Source: an uncultured Eubacteriales bacterium (GTDB taxonomy: Bacteria > Bacillota > Clostridia > Oscillospirales > Oscillospiraceae). Taken from it: a stretch of DNA of 64,000 nucleotides. A program made the position numbers and the translations under genes. The stretch covers positions 1 through 64,000 of the forward strand of contig UQZJ01000015.1 in NCBI GenBank assembly GCA_900545495.1, read 5' to 3'. How positions within the stretch are numbered: the stretch's first letter is position 1; every line of letters begins with the position of its first letter. Positions 51,265 to 59,202 of the stretch are shown piece after piece. The notes under the pieces were generated by a model. The model did no database searches and was not told the origin of the DNA. It worked only from the letters and a program-made list of their open reading frames with translations.

Positions 51265-52176
51265 TCAGGCGCTGCGGGGGGAGGGGACGAACAGCAGATC
51301 CAGATCCGCCTGTGTGGGCATACCGTCCAGCACGGCGCTGTCGCTGTACTGCCACATATCGAAGGCGTAGTAGAAATCGGGGTAGTCGTTGTAGTCCGCC
51401 ACCCACAGGGCGTAGTCCGCCAGACGGCTCAGGTCGTACCGGTAATATCCCTGCTGGCGGTTGAGGTAGATGCCCGCCTGATAGCCGCCGGACTCGATGA
51501 CGCCGCAGAAGGCGGCGGCGCACTCCGTCAGGCGGCTGTCGTTGCCCTTGGTGCGGGAATCGTCGGCAAACACCGGCTCCCAGTCAAAATAGACCGGCAG
51601 CGCCAGCTGTTGCCCGTCCAGCAGACGCAGCACATGGGCGGCCTCGGCGGCGGCCTCCTGCACGGTGACGGCCTGGGAGAAGTAGTAAACGCCCACGTCC
51701 AGACCGGCGGCACGGGCGTTTTGCAGATGCCGGGCAAAGGCGCTGTCTGTGCGGAACGAACCCTTGGTATAGCCGGTATAGCCGATCCGGAGGATGGCGA
51801 ATTCCACCCCCTGCGCCGCCAGCCTCTGCCAGTCCACATTGGACTGGTAATCAGACACATCCACGCCCAGCCGGACGGTACCGGTCATGCCGATATAATG
51901 CAATGCGCCGTCCTCCGTGCGGGTGAAGTCGGCGGCGGTGAAGGGGTTCACCGGCAAATTGTCGTGGGGCGTCAGCCACACCATGTTGGCCCCGTCGTTG
52001 ACATAGACCTGCCCCTCGTGGGGGTCAGGCTCCTCCCGGACAGGGGGCTGATGGGGCAGCAGACTCAGTACCACCGGTACGGCGATGGCCAGCACGACCA
52101 GCAGGACCACCAGCGGCAGCAGCCGTCTGCGCCGTCTCCTGCGGAGGCGGCGGGGGCGTACAGCGGTTTCTTCCAT
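51265..52176 (-). CDS. Glycoside hydrolase family 25 lysozyme, membrane-anchored
   Basis: 303 aa; the ATG at 52176 begins MEETAVRPRR followed by an Arg-rich stretch and one membrane helix (about 20-40), so the catalytic part faces outward. The GH25 domain (about 105-300) opens with LGVDVSDYQSNVDWQRLA, where the first Asp is structural/catalytic. It includes FAILRIGYTGYTKG, VGVYYFSQAVTVQEA and LPVYFDWEPV with the expected catalytic D-x-E. It cleaves the peptidoglycan glycan strand. Last gene of the iscS-like/MATE/methyltransferase unit, 4 bp after the preceding stop. Confidence 0.92.
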   Translation of the reverse strand: MEETAVRPRRLRRRRRRRLLPLVVLLVVLAIAVPVVLSLLPHQPPVREEPDPHEGQVYVNDGANMVWLTPHDNLPVNPFTAADFTRTEDGALHYIGMTGTVRLGVDVSDYQSNVDWQRLAAQGVEFAILRIGYTGYTKGSFRTDSAFARHLQNARAAGLDVGVYYFSQAVTVQEAAAEAAHVLRLLDGQQLALPVYFDWEPVFADDSRTKGNDSRLTECAAAFCGVIESGGYQAGIYLNRQQGYYRYDLSRLADYALWVADYNDYPDFYYAFDMWQYSDSAVLDGMPTQADLDLLFVPSPRSA

Positions 52177-52180
52177 GGGC

Positions 52181-53011
52181 TCACCGACCTTCCCGTTGGA
52201 ATACGTGGACGTCAAAGGCGATGCGGCAGTCCAGCGTATCAAGTTTACATAATTTGTCAACACCGCTTTTCGGTGTCTTCCAGCAGTAGGGGGTCATGCC
52301 GAACAGCGCCTGAATATCGGCGGGGCTGTCCAGATGGATGACATCCTCCACATGGCGGATGGCGACGTAGCGGAAGCCCTCGTAGGGCGTCTCCTTCACC
52401 TCGTTGGGGTAGGGGTGGTCGTAGAGCACCTGCTTCATCTCCCACAGGTGCATGGCGGAGGGAACGACGTACAGAAAGTGACCCTCCGGCCGCAGCACCC
52501 GGCGGAATTCCTCGATGGCCAGCGGGGAAAAGCAGTTGAGCAGCAGGTCGATGCTCTCCTCCGCCACCGGCAGGTGGTAGGAGGAGGCCACGGCGAACTC
52601 CACACCCTTCTCCCGCTTGGCGGCCAGCCGCAGGATGAACTTGGAGATATCCGTACCCGCCATCCGGGGCGTTTTCCCGGCATCGCACAGGGCGCGGTAG
52701 ATGGCGGCGGTGTAGTACCCCTCGCCGCAGCCGCTGTCCAGCACCGCCGGCGCGTCGCCGGTCAGGGAGACGGCAAGTTGACATAACGTATCCCGCAAAG
52801 GGGCGTAGTACTCCTTGGAGAGAAAGGCGCTGCGGGCGGCGGCCATGGCTTTGTCGTCGCCGGGGGCCTTGGAATGCTTCTGGTTCACGGGCAGCAGGTA
52901 GGTGTAGCCCTCCCGCGCCACATCGTGACAGTGACCGTTGGGGCAGAAATAGCTGTTTTCCCGCCGTGTCAGTTTTTCGCCGCACAGAGGACAGACGAAC
53001 AGGCTGCTCAT
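52181..53011 (-). CDS. RlmA-type 23S rRNA guanine-N1 methyltransferase
   Basis: 276 aa; the ATG at 53011 overlaps the MATE stop. The N-terminal zinc finger (FVCPLCGEKL, YFCPNGHCHD) and GYTYLLPVNQKHSKAPGDDK are RlmA hallmarks. The SAM-binding motif is VLDSGCGEGYYTAAI. It methylates G745/G748 of 23S rRNA. It contains two motif copies (52243, 52777) encoded as TTA-TGT-AAA and TTA-TGT-CAA (L-C-K/Q), in contrast to the CTG/CTC leucines elsewhere in the gene. Confidence 0.9.
   Translation of the reverse strand: MSSLFVCPLCGEKLTRRENSYFCPNGHCHDVAREGYTYLLPVNQKHSKAPGDDKAMAAARSAFLSKEYYAPLRDTLCQLAVSLTGDAPAVLDSGCGEGYYTAAIYRALCDAGKTPRMAGTDISKFILRLAAKREKGVEFAVASSYHLPVAEESIDLLLNCFSPLAIEEFRRVLRPEGHFLYVVPSAMHLWEMKQVLYDHPYPNEVKETPYEGFRYVAIRHVEDVIHLDSPADIQALFGMTPYCWKTPKSGVDKLCKLDTLDCRIAFDVHVFQREGR
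52243..52253 (+). other. XerD-half-site-like motif (copy 6)
   Basis: GTTTACATAAT on the plus strand, in the 3' part of the rRNA methyltransferase gene. It is the exact reverse of the XerD arm of B. subtilis dif and is followed by TTGTCAAC. Confidence 0.6.
52777..52787 (+). other. XerD-half-site-like motif (copy 7)
   Basis: GTTGACATAAC on the plus strand, inside the same methyltransferase gene, 534 bp from copy 6 and in the same orientation. Confidence 0.5.
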
Positions 53012-54399
53012 CGCGCACCCTCCGGCAGGGTCACGTCGTGGATCCACTTCTTCGACCGGACGCGCCACAGGCAGATGGGGCATTTGATAAAGCTCTCCGC
53101 CTGAATGGCCAGGGAGACGAACCACGGATCGGCGTCCAGCACCAGCGCCAGCACCGCCGTCAGGGGCAGCGCCACCAGCCACTGGGGCGCCAGATCCAGC
53201 GCCGTGGACCAGAATACGTCGCCGCCCGCCCGGAGGATGCCGGTGACGGCGGAGATGGAGTAGGCGTGCAGCGGGATGCAGGCAAAGCCCGTCACCGCCA
53301 GCGTGGTGGCGAGGTGGGCGCTGAGGTCATACAGCTCGAACAGCGGGAAGATCACCGGCTGGAACAGCAGCGGCACCAGCACCAGCGCGATCACCGCCAG
53401 CACCGTACCCACCACCACCGTGACCCACGATAACGTCTTGGAGAGCGCCATCAGCTCCTCCCGGCTCTGCCCCTCGCCGATGGCCTTGCCCACCATGACG
53501 GCGGTGGCGGCGCCCAGACCGAAGCACACCACAAGGAACAGGCGGTTCAGGTTGCCCATGACGGCGTTGGCCGCCAGGAATTCCACGGAGATGGTCATGT
53601 GGCCGAGAACCACCGTCAGCAGGCTGTTGCCAAGACCCCAGAACAGCTCGTTGCCCATGACGGGGGAGGCGTACTTGACGAACCGGCGCAGCATCTCCCA
53701 GCCCGGACGCAGCAGCGCCTTCAGATCCAGCGGAATGACCTTGCTGCGCAGGGCGCAGAACAGGCACACGGCAAACTCCGCCACGCGGCTGAGCAGCGTG
53801 GCCAGCGCCGCGCCCTCCACCCCCAGCATGGGGAAGCCGCACTTGCCGAAGATCAACAGGTAGTTCAGGCCGGTGTTCAGCACCGTGGACATACCGAACA
53901 GCTTCATGCCGAAGCCGGCGTTCTCCACGCTGCGCTGGGCGCTGACATAGATGGAAGAGAGCATATTGAACACATAGGAAAAGCCGATGAGCCGCAGGTA
54001 CGGCGCGCCCAGCAGGGACAGGTGGTGCTTATTGCTGAGCAGATCCATGATCGCGATCGGCCACAGGAACAGCACCAGCGCAACGAGCAGCGCCAGCGCC
54101 ACGCCCAGACCGGCCGCCACACCGATGGCGCGGCTGATGTTGGTCAGATCCTTCTTGCCCCAGTACTGGCTGATGAGGATGCCCACGCCGGACTGGACGC
54201 CGAAGACGATGGAGATTAGCAGAAATACCGGCACGTTGGCAGCGGTTACCGCCGCCATCTCGTTGTTGCCCAGCTTGCTGACCATGAAGGTATCGATGAG
54301 ACCCAGCGAGAACGTGATGAGGTTCTGCAGGGCGATGGGGCCGGTAAGAGCGGCCAGATAACGGTAGAAGCCTTTATCGCGCTTCAAAGCCTGAAACAT
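53008..54399 (-). CDS. MATE family efflux transporter
   Basis: 463 aa with twelve hydrophobic segments in two related halves. It begins YLAALTGPIALQNLITFSLG then LIDTFMVSKLGNNEMAAVTA, the standard MATE opening. It would export cationic drugs or metabolites using Na+ or H+. The ATG follows GAGGTG. It starts 30 bp after the cysteine desulfurase gene and overlaps the methyltransferase gene. Confidence 0.94.
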   Translation of the reverse strand: MFQALKRDKGFYRYLAALTGPIALQNLITFSLGLIDTFMVSKLGNNEMAAVTAANVPVFLLISIVFGVQSGVGILISQYWGKKDLTNISRAIGVAAGLGVALALLVALVLFLWPIAIMDLLSNKHHLSLLGAPYLRLIGFSYVFNMLSSIYVSAQRSVENAGFGMKLFGMSTVLNTGLNYLLIFGKCGFPMLGVEGAALATLLSRVAEFAVCLFCALRSKVIPLDLKALLRPGWEMLRRFVKYASPVMGNELFWGLGNSLLTVVLGHMTISVEFLAANAVMGNLNRLFLVVCFGLGAATAVMVGKAIGEGQSREELMALSKTLSWVTVVVGTVLAVIALVLVPLLFQPVIFPLFELYDLSAHLATTLAVTGFACIPLHAYSISAVTGILRAGGDVFWSTALDLAPQWLVALPLTAVLALVLDADPWFVSLAIQAESFIKCPICLWRVRSKKWIHDVTLPEGAR

Positions 54400-54429
54400 A
54401 ATTCACCTCAGAAAAATAGTAATTGTCTA

Positions 54430-55563
54430 TCACAGCATGGGGAAGCGGGCGGCCTGATGCGCCTTCAGCGCGTCGTACAGGGCGTCCACGTCCGATGTGG
54501 TGTTGTCGGGGGAGAAGGAGATGCGGATGACGCCGGCGGCGGTGCGCTTGTCCAGACCCAGCGCCGACACCACATGGCTGGCCTTGCCCTGATGACAGGC
54601 GGAGCCGGCGGAGATGCAGATGCCCTGCGTCCCCAGATCGGTGACGATGTTGGCGCTGGGATAGCCCGCCAGCGACAGCGCCAGAATGTGGGGGGCTGTG
54701 CCGCCGCCCACCGGCACCATGCCGGGGATGGTCAGCAGCTTTTCCCGGCAGTAGTCCCGCAGCGCCGCCATGTGGGTCAGCTTGGCGTCGTAGTCCTCCA
54801 GACGCAGCGCCACCGCCTTGGCGAAGCCGGCGATCTGGGCGGTGGCCTCCGTGCCGGAGCGCAGGCCCCGCTCCTGCCCGCCGCCGGGCAGCAGCGGCCG
54901 CACATTGCGGAACCGGTCGGAGATGTACAGGGCGCCCACGCCCTTGGGGCCGCCGAGCTTGTGGGCGGACAGGCTCATCATATCCACGCCCCAGCCCTCC
55001 GGGTCACAGGGTACCTTCAAAAAGCCCTGCACCGCGTCGCAGTGCAGCAGGGCGCGGGACTTCCGCTCCCGCAGGAGCCGGGCGGTCTCCGCCACGGGGA
55101 AGATGCAGCCCGTCTCGTTGTTTACCAGCATCATGGACACCAGCACCGTGTCCTCCCGCAGGGCGGATGCCACCTGCTCCACGGTGACGTGGCCGGTGCG
55201 GTCGGGCTTGAGGTAGGTGACCTCATACCCCTGCTGGGTCAGCCAGCGGCACGGCTCCAGCACGGCGCTGTGCTCCACGGCGGTGGTGATGATGTGCTTG
55301 CCGATGTGCCGTCCCTGCCAGACGGCGGCCTGTATGGCCCAGTTGTCCGATTCCGTGCCGCAGGAGGTGAAATACAGACGCTCCGGCGGGCAGTGCAGCG
55401 CCCCGGCGACAACGGCGCGCCAGTCCTCCACGGCTTTTTTCATCTCCTGCCCCGCGGGGTACTGGGAGGAGGGGTTGCCGAAGTGCTGGGTCAGCACCTC
55501 ATACATGGCGTCCGCCACGGCGGCGGGTACCGGCGTGGTGGCGGCGTTATCCAGATAGATCAT
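54430..55563 (-). CDS. Cysteine desulfurase (NifS/IscS family)
   Basis: 377 aa. A PLP enzyme releasing sulfur from cysteine for iron-sulfur clusters or tRNA thiolation. Motifs: YLDNAATTPVPAAV, TSCGTESDNWAIQ, TTAVEHSAVLEP, SLSAHKLGGPKGVGAL with the PLP Lys, RSGTEATAQIAGF, and ISAGSACHQGK with the catalytic Cys. Length and motifs are complete. First gene of a four-gene minus-strand unit. No IscU gene is adjacent. Confidence 0.95.
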   Translation of the reverse strand: MIYLDNAATTPVPAAVADAMYEVLTQHFGNPSSQYPAGQEMKKAVEDWRAVVAGALHCPPERLYFTSCGTESDNWAIQAAVWQGRHIGKHIITTAVEHSAVLEPCRWLTQQGYEVTYLKPDRTGHVTVEQVASALREDTVLVSMMLVNNETGCIFPVAETARLLRERKSRALLHCDAVQGFLKVPCDPEGWGVDMMSLSAHKLGGPKGVGALYISDRFRNVRPLLPGGGQERGLRSGTEATAQIAGFAKAVALRLEDYDAKLTHMAALRDYCREKLLTIPGMVPVGGGTAPHILALSLAGYPSANIVTDLGTQGICISAGSACHQGKASHVVSALGLDKRTAAGVIRISFSPDNTTSDVDALYDALKAHQAARFPML

Positions 55564-55597
55564 GGGAAAAACCTCTCAATTTCATAGGCCGGAGGAC

Positions 55598-55626
55598 TTG
55601 CCACCGGCGTAAGTATCCAGTATAAT
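55598..55626 (+). promoter_or_regulatory. Promoter of mtaB operon
   Basis: -35 TTGCCA (55598-55603), a 17-base spacer, and -10 TATAAT (55621-55626). The predicted start near 55633 faces the opposing desulfurase promoter. Confidence 0.85.
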
Positions 55627-55641
55627 AAAGCGTTACCACCC

Positions 55642-55670
55642 ATTATATCGACATTCGACAGAAAGTGCAA
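55642..55670 (-). promoter_or_regulatory. Promoter of cysteine desulfurase operon
   Basis: On the minus strand: -35 TTGCAC (55670-55665), a 17-base spacer, and -10 TATAAT (55647-55642). The start near 55635 almost coincides with the mtaB start, so the two promoters point toward each other. Confidence 0.8.
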
Positions 55671-55681
55671 GGAGAATCCCC

Positions 55682-56962
55682 ATGCTGGCAGCGATTTACA
55701 CATTAGGCTGTAAGGTCAATCAATACGAGACGCAGGCCATGGAGCAGGAGCTGGTGCGCCGTGGCCACACGCTGGTGCCGTTTGATGAAAAGGCGGACGT
55801 CTATATCGTCAACACCTGCTCTGTCACTGCCGTCAGCGATAAAAAATCGCGGCAGATGCTGCGGCGCTGCCGGAAGCTGAACCCGGAGGCGGTGGTGGCC
55901 GCCTGCGGCTGCTATGTGCAGACCCATCCGGAGGAGGCGGCGTCGCTGGACATAGACCTTGTGGCGGGTACCGGCGACCGCATGGCGTTTCTGGAGCTGC
56001 TGGAGCAGGTGAGCCGGGAGAAGCAGGTCACGCTGCTGGACGACGCGCTGAAGCGCCGGACGTTCGAGGTGCTGCCCGCCGGCGGCATGGCCGAACGCAC
56101 CCGCGCCATGCTGAAAGTGGAGGATGGCTGCGTCAACTTCTGCACCTACTGCATCATCCCCTACGCCCGTGGGCCGGTGCGCTCTCTGCCCAAGGCGGAG
56201 GCGGTGTCCCAGACGGAGCAGCTGCGGCAGGAGGGCTACCGGGAGCTGGTGCTCACCGGCATCGAGATCTCCAGCTGGGGTCACGACCTGAAAAACGGCG
56301 AGACGCTCATCGACCTTTTGGAGGCGGTGTCCGCCGCCGCGGGGGATATGCGGCTGCGTCTGGGCAGTCTGGAGCCCCGCACCATCACGGAGGATTTCTG
56401 CCGCCGTGCCGCCGCACTGCCCAACCTGTGTCCCCACTTCCATCTGTCCCTCCAGTCCGGCTGTGACGATACGCTGAAGCGGATGAACAGGAAATATGAC
56501 ACGGCACGGTTCCGCCAGTCGGTGACGCTGCTGAACCGGTACTTCGACCGCCCCGCCGTCACCACCGACCTGATCTGCGGCTTCCCGGAGGAGACGGAGG
56601 AGGAGTTCGCCCAGACGCTGGCGTTTATCCGGGACTGCGGCTTCGCCGCCATGCACATCTTCCCCTATTCCATCCGCCCCGGCACCAAGGCGGCGGCCAT
56701 GGAGCAGGTGCCGCCAGCCGTCAAGGAGGCGCGGGCCGCCCGGGCCGCACAGGTGGCGGAGGAGCTGCACCGCACCTACCTGAACGGCTGCGTGGGGCAG
56801 GTGTACCCGGTGCTGTTTGAGCAGGTCAAGGACGGTCTCTCCACCGGCCACGCCCCCAACTACATGGAGGTGGCCATGGAGGGAGATAATTTACATAATG
56901 TTGTGCGAAACGTGAAGATCACCGGCGTAGAAAACGATACACTGCGAGGGGAGTTTACATAA
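55682..56962 (+). CDS. mtaB: tRNA t6A37 methylthiotransferase MtaB
   Basis: 426 aa, ATG after AAGGAGA. A radical-SAM enzyme that adds a methylthio group to t6A37 of tRNA. The N-terminal UPF0004 domain has cysteines in YTLGCKVNQYETQAME, VNTCSVTAVSD and ACGCYVQ. The radical-SAM motif CVNFCTYC sits in GCVNFCTYCIIPYARGP. The C-terminal TRAM-like region is short. LGCKVNQYE distinguishes MtaB from MiaB. The 3' end holds two motif copies (56889, 56953), and the stop overlaps the yfbR start. Confidence 0.95.
   Translation: MLAAIYTLGCKVNQYETQAMEQELVRRGHTLVPFDEKADVYIVNTCSVTAVSDKKSRQMLRRCRKLNPEAVVAACGCYVQTHPEEAASLDIDLVAGTGDRMAFLELLEQVSREKQVTLLDDALKRRTFEVLPAGGMAERTRAMLKVEDGCVNFCTYCIIPYARGPVRSLPKAEAVSQTEQLRQEGYRELVLTGIEISSWGHDLKNGETLIDLLEAVSAAAGDMRLRLGSLEPRTITEDFCRRAAALPNLCPHFHLSLQSGCDDTLKRMNRKYDTARFRQSVTLLNRYFDRPAVTTDLICGFPEETEEEFAQTLAFIRDCGFAAMHIFPYSIRPGTKAAAMEQVPPAVKEARAARAAQVAEELHRTYLNGCVGQVYPVLFEQVKDGLSTGHAPNYMEVAMEGDNLHNVVRNVKITGVENDTLRGEFT
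56889..56899 (+). other. XerD-half-site-like motif (copy 8, one mismatch)
   Basis: ATTTACATAAT on the plus strand, near the end of mtaB over the codons AAT-TTA-CAT-AAT. Right-hand orientation. Confidence 0.45.
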
Positions 56963-56963
56963 T
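56953..56963 (+). other. XerD-half-site-like motif (copy 9)
   Basis: GTTTACATAAT on the plus strand. It contains the mtaB stop codon and the first bases of the yfbR start. Confidence 0.55.
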
Positions 56964-57534
56964 GAGTCACTTTTTTGCCTACATTGACCGAATGCGCTAC
57001 ATCGAGCGCTGGGCGCTGATGCGCAACAGCGTCCGGGAGAATATTCAGGAGCACAGCCATCAGGTGGCGGTGCTGGCCCACGCGCTGGCGGTGATCCGCA
57101 ACGAGCTGTTCGGCGGTCAGGTGGACGCCGGGCAGGTGGCGGCGGCAGCGCTTTACCACGACGCGGGGGAGATCCTCACCGGCGATATGCCCACACCCAT
57201 CAAGTATTTCAACCCGGAGATCCGGGAGGCCTACCGCAAGGTGGAGGAGGTGGCGGACCAGAAGCTGCTGGGGATGCTGCCGCCGGAGCTGCGAACCGTC
57301 TATGAAGACATTCTGTGCCCCGCCGACCCGGAGGTGGAGGAGCTGGTGAAGGCGGCGGACAAGCTCAGCGCCCACATCAAATGTCTGGAGGAGCTGAAGG
57401 CCGGCAACGAGGAATTCCGGCAGGCGGCGCGGCAGACGGCGGAGGCGCTGGACAGCTACGAGCTGCCGGAGCTGCGGTATTTCCGTGAGCATTTCTTAGG
57501 CTCGTTCCAGCTGACGCTGGACGAGATGGAGTGA
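56962..57534 (+). CDS. yfbR: YfbR-like 5'-deoxynucleotidase (HD domain)
   Basis: 190 aa; the ATG overlaps the mtaB TAA by one base. HD phosphohydrolase: RENIQEHSHQVAVLAHALA supplies the first metal His (H33), AALYHDAGEILTGDMPTPIK the HD pair (H66, D67), and VKAADKLSAHIK the last Asp. It dephosphorylates deoxyribonucleoside 5'-monophosphates. Length matches the E. coli enzyme (199 aa). Confidence 0.92.
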   Translation: MSHFFAYIDRMRYIERWALMRNSVRENIQEHSHQVAVLAHALAVIRNELFGGQVDAGQVAAAALYHDAGEILTGDMPTPIKYFNPEIREAYRKVEEVADQKLLGMLPPELRTVYEDILCPADPEVEELVKAADKLSAHIKCLEELKAGNEEFRQAARQTAEALDSYELPELRYFREHFLGSFQLTLDEME

Positions 57535-57561
57535 CTTTGTATCCAAAAAGGAGTGACCGAT

Positions 57562-57831
57562 ATGAAAGCGATCGTGACCGTTGTGGGAAAGGATCAGGTG
57601 GGGATCATCGCCGGCGTGTGCAACAAGCTGGCCGACCACCAGATCAATGTGCTGGACATCAGCCAGACCATTATGGAGGGCTATTTCACCATGATGATGG
57701 TGGTGGATATGGCGCTGTGCAGCCGGCCGTTTGATCAGCTGCGTGAGGTGCTGAAGACCTACGGCGAGAGCCGCGGACTGTCCATCCGCATCCAGCGGGA
57801 GGATATCTTCGACGCTATGCACAAGCTGTAA
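57562..57831 (+). CDS. ACT-domain protein (UPF0237)
   Basis: 89 aa; the ATG at 57562 has AAGGAG 8 bases upstream, and the GTG at 57553 lies inside that ribosome site. The whole protein is one or two ACT-like folds, opening KAIVTVVGKDQVGIIAGVCN. UPF0237 genes nearly always precede a PFL/UPF0210 gene, as here (12 bp gap). It is probably a small-molecule-sensing partner. Confidence 0.94.
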   Translation: MKAIVTVVGKDQVGIIAGVCNKLADHQINVLDISQTIMEGYFTMMMVVDMALCSRPFDQLREVLKTYGESRGLSIRIQREDIFDAMHKL

Positions 57832-57843
57832 GAGGGATACGCC

Positions 57844-59202
57844 ATGCTGAATCTGCAAAATATTTTCGATACCATCGACATGATCGACAAGCAGCATCTG
57901 GATATCCGTACCATCACCATGGGGATCTCCCTGCTGGACTGCGTCAGCGAGGACGCAGTCCGCTGCTGTCAAAAAATATATGATAAGATCTGCCGCCGTG
58001 CGGAGAAGCTGGTGCGTACCGGCGAGGACATTGAGAGCGAGTTCGGCATCCCCATTGTCAACAAGCGTATCTCCGTGACGCCTATGGCGCTGGTGGCGGG
58101 CAGCTGCGATACCGAGGACTATGTGCCGTTTGCCCTGATGTTGGACCGGGCGGCCCATACCTGCGGCGTCAACTTCATCGGCGGCTATTCCGCCTTGGTG
58201 CAGAAGGGCTTCACCAAGGGCGACGAGCTGCTGCTGCGCTCTATTCCGCAGGCGCTGGCCCAGACGGAGCTGGTCTGCTCCAGCGTCAATGTGGGCAGCA
58301 CGCGGGCCGGCATCAACATGGACGCCGTGGCCCGCATGGGCCGCATCATCAAGGAGACGGCGCATCTGACCCGGGCGCAGGACGGCCTTGGCTGCGCCAA
58401 GCTGGTGGTGTTCTGCAACGCCGTGGAGGACAATCCCTTTATGGCCGGCGCGTTCCACGGCGTGGGCGAGGCGGACAGCGTCATCAATGTGGGCGTGTCC
58501 GGCCCCGGCGTGGTGTACCACGCCCTGCAAGCCTGCAAGGGTCAGCCCTTTGATGTGGTAGCGGAGACCATCAAGAAAACGGCGTTCCAGATCACCCGCA
58601 TGGGACAGATGGTGGCGGCGGAGGCGTCGAAGCGGTTGGATACGCCCTTTGGCATCGTAGACCTGTCGCTGGCTCCCACACCGGCGGTGGGCGACAGTGT
58701 GGCTCGCATTCTGGAGGAGATGGGCCTCGCCGTCTGCGGTACCCACGGTACCACGGCAGCGCTGGCGCTGCTGAACGACGCGGTGAAAAAGGGCGGCGTC
58801 ATGGCGTCCGGCCATGTGGGCGGCTTGTCCGGCGCGTTCATCCCGGTGTCGGAGGATGAGGGCATGATCGCCGCCGCGCTGGACGGTACACTGACCATCG
58901 ACAAGCTGGAGGCCATGACCTGCGTGTGTTCCGTGGGACTGGACATGATCGCCGTGCCCGGCAGCACCAGCGCCGAGACGATCTCGGCCATCATCGCCGA
59001 CGAGGCGGCGGTGGGCATGGTGAACAGCAAGACCACCGCCGTGCGCGTGATCCCTGTGGAGGGCGCGGATGTGGGCGATATGGTGGAGATGGGCGGTCTG
59101 CTGGGCAGCGCGCCGGTAATGCCGGTGCATGAGGCGTCCAGCGCCGACTTTATTGCCCGGGGCGGCCGCATCCCTGCGCCGCTCCAGAGCCTGAAAAACT
59201 GA
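57844..59202 (+). CDS. PFL family protein (UPF0210)
   Basis: 452 aa, the usual family length. Motifs: MLNLQNIFDTIDMIDKQHLD IRT at the start, NKRISVTPMALVAGS, FIGGYSALVQKG, and the C-terminal SVGLDMIAVPGSTSAETISA. The family is distantly related to pyruvate formate-lyase folds, but I see no glycyl-radical motif. Function unproven. It follows its usual ACT partner and overlaps the next gene by one base. Confidence 0.93.
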   Translation: MLNLQNIFDTIDMIDKQHLDIRTITMGISLLDCVSEDAVRCCQKIYDKICRRAEKLVRTGEDIESEFGIPIVNKRISVTPMALVAGSCDTEDYVPFALMLDRAAHTCGVNFIGGYSALVQKGFTKGDELLLRSIPQALAQTELVCSSVNVGSTRAGINMDAVARMGRIIKETAHLTRAQDGLGCAKLVVFCNAVEDNPFMAGAFHGVGEADSVINVGVSGPGVVYHALQACKGQPFDVVAETIKKTAFQITRMGQMVAAEASKRLDTPFGIVDLSLAPTPAVGDSVARILEEMGLAVCGTHGTTAALALLNDAVKKGGVMASGHVGGLSGAFIPVSEDEGMIAAALDGTLTIDKLEAMTCVCSVGLDMIAVPGSTSAETISAIIADEAAVGMVNSKTTAVRVIPVEGADVGDMVEMGGLLGSAPVMPVHEASSADFIARGGRIPAPLQSLKN

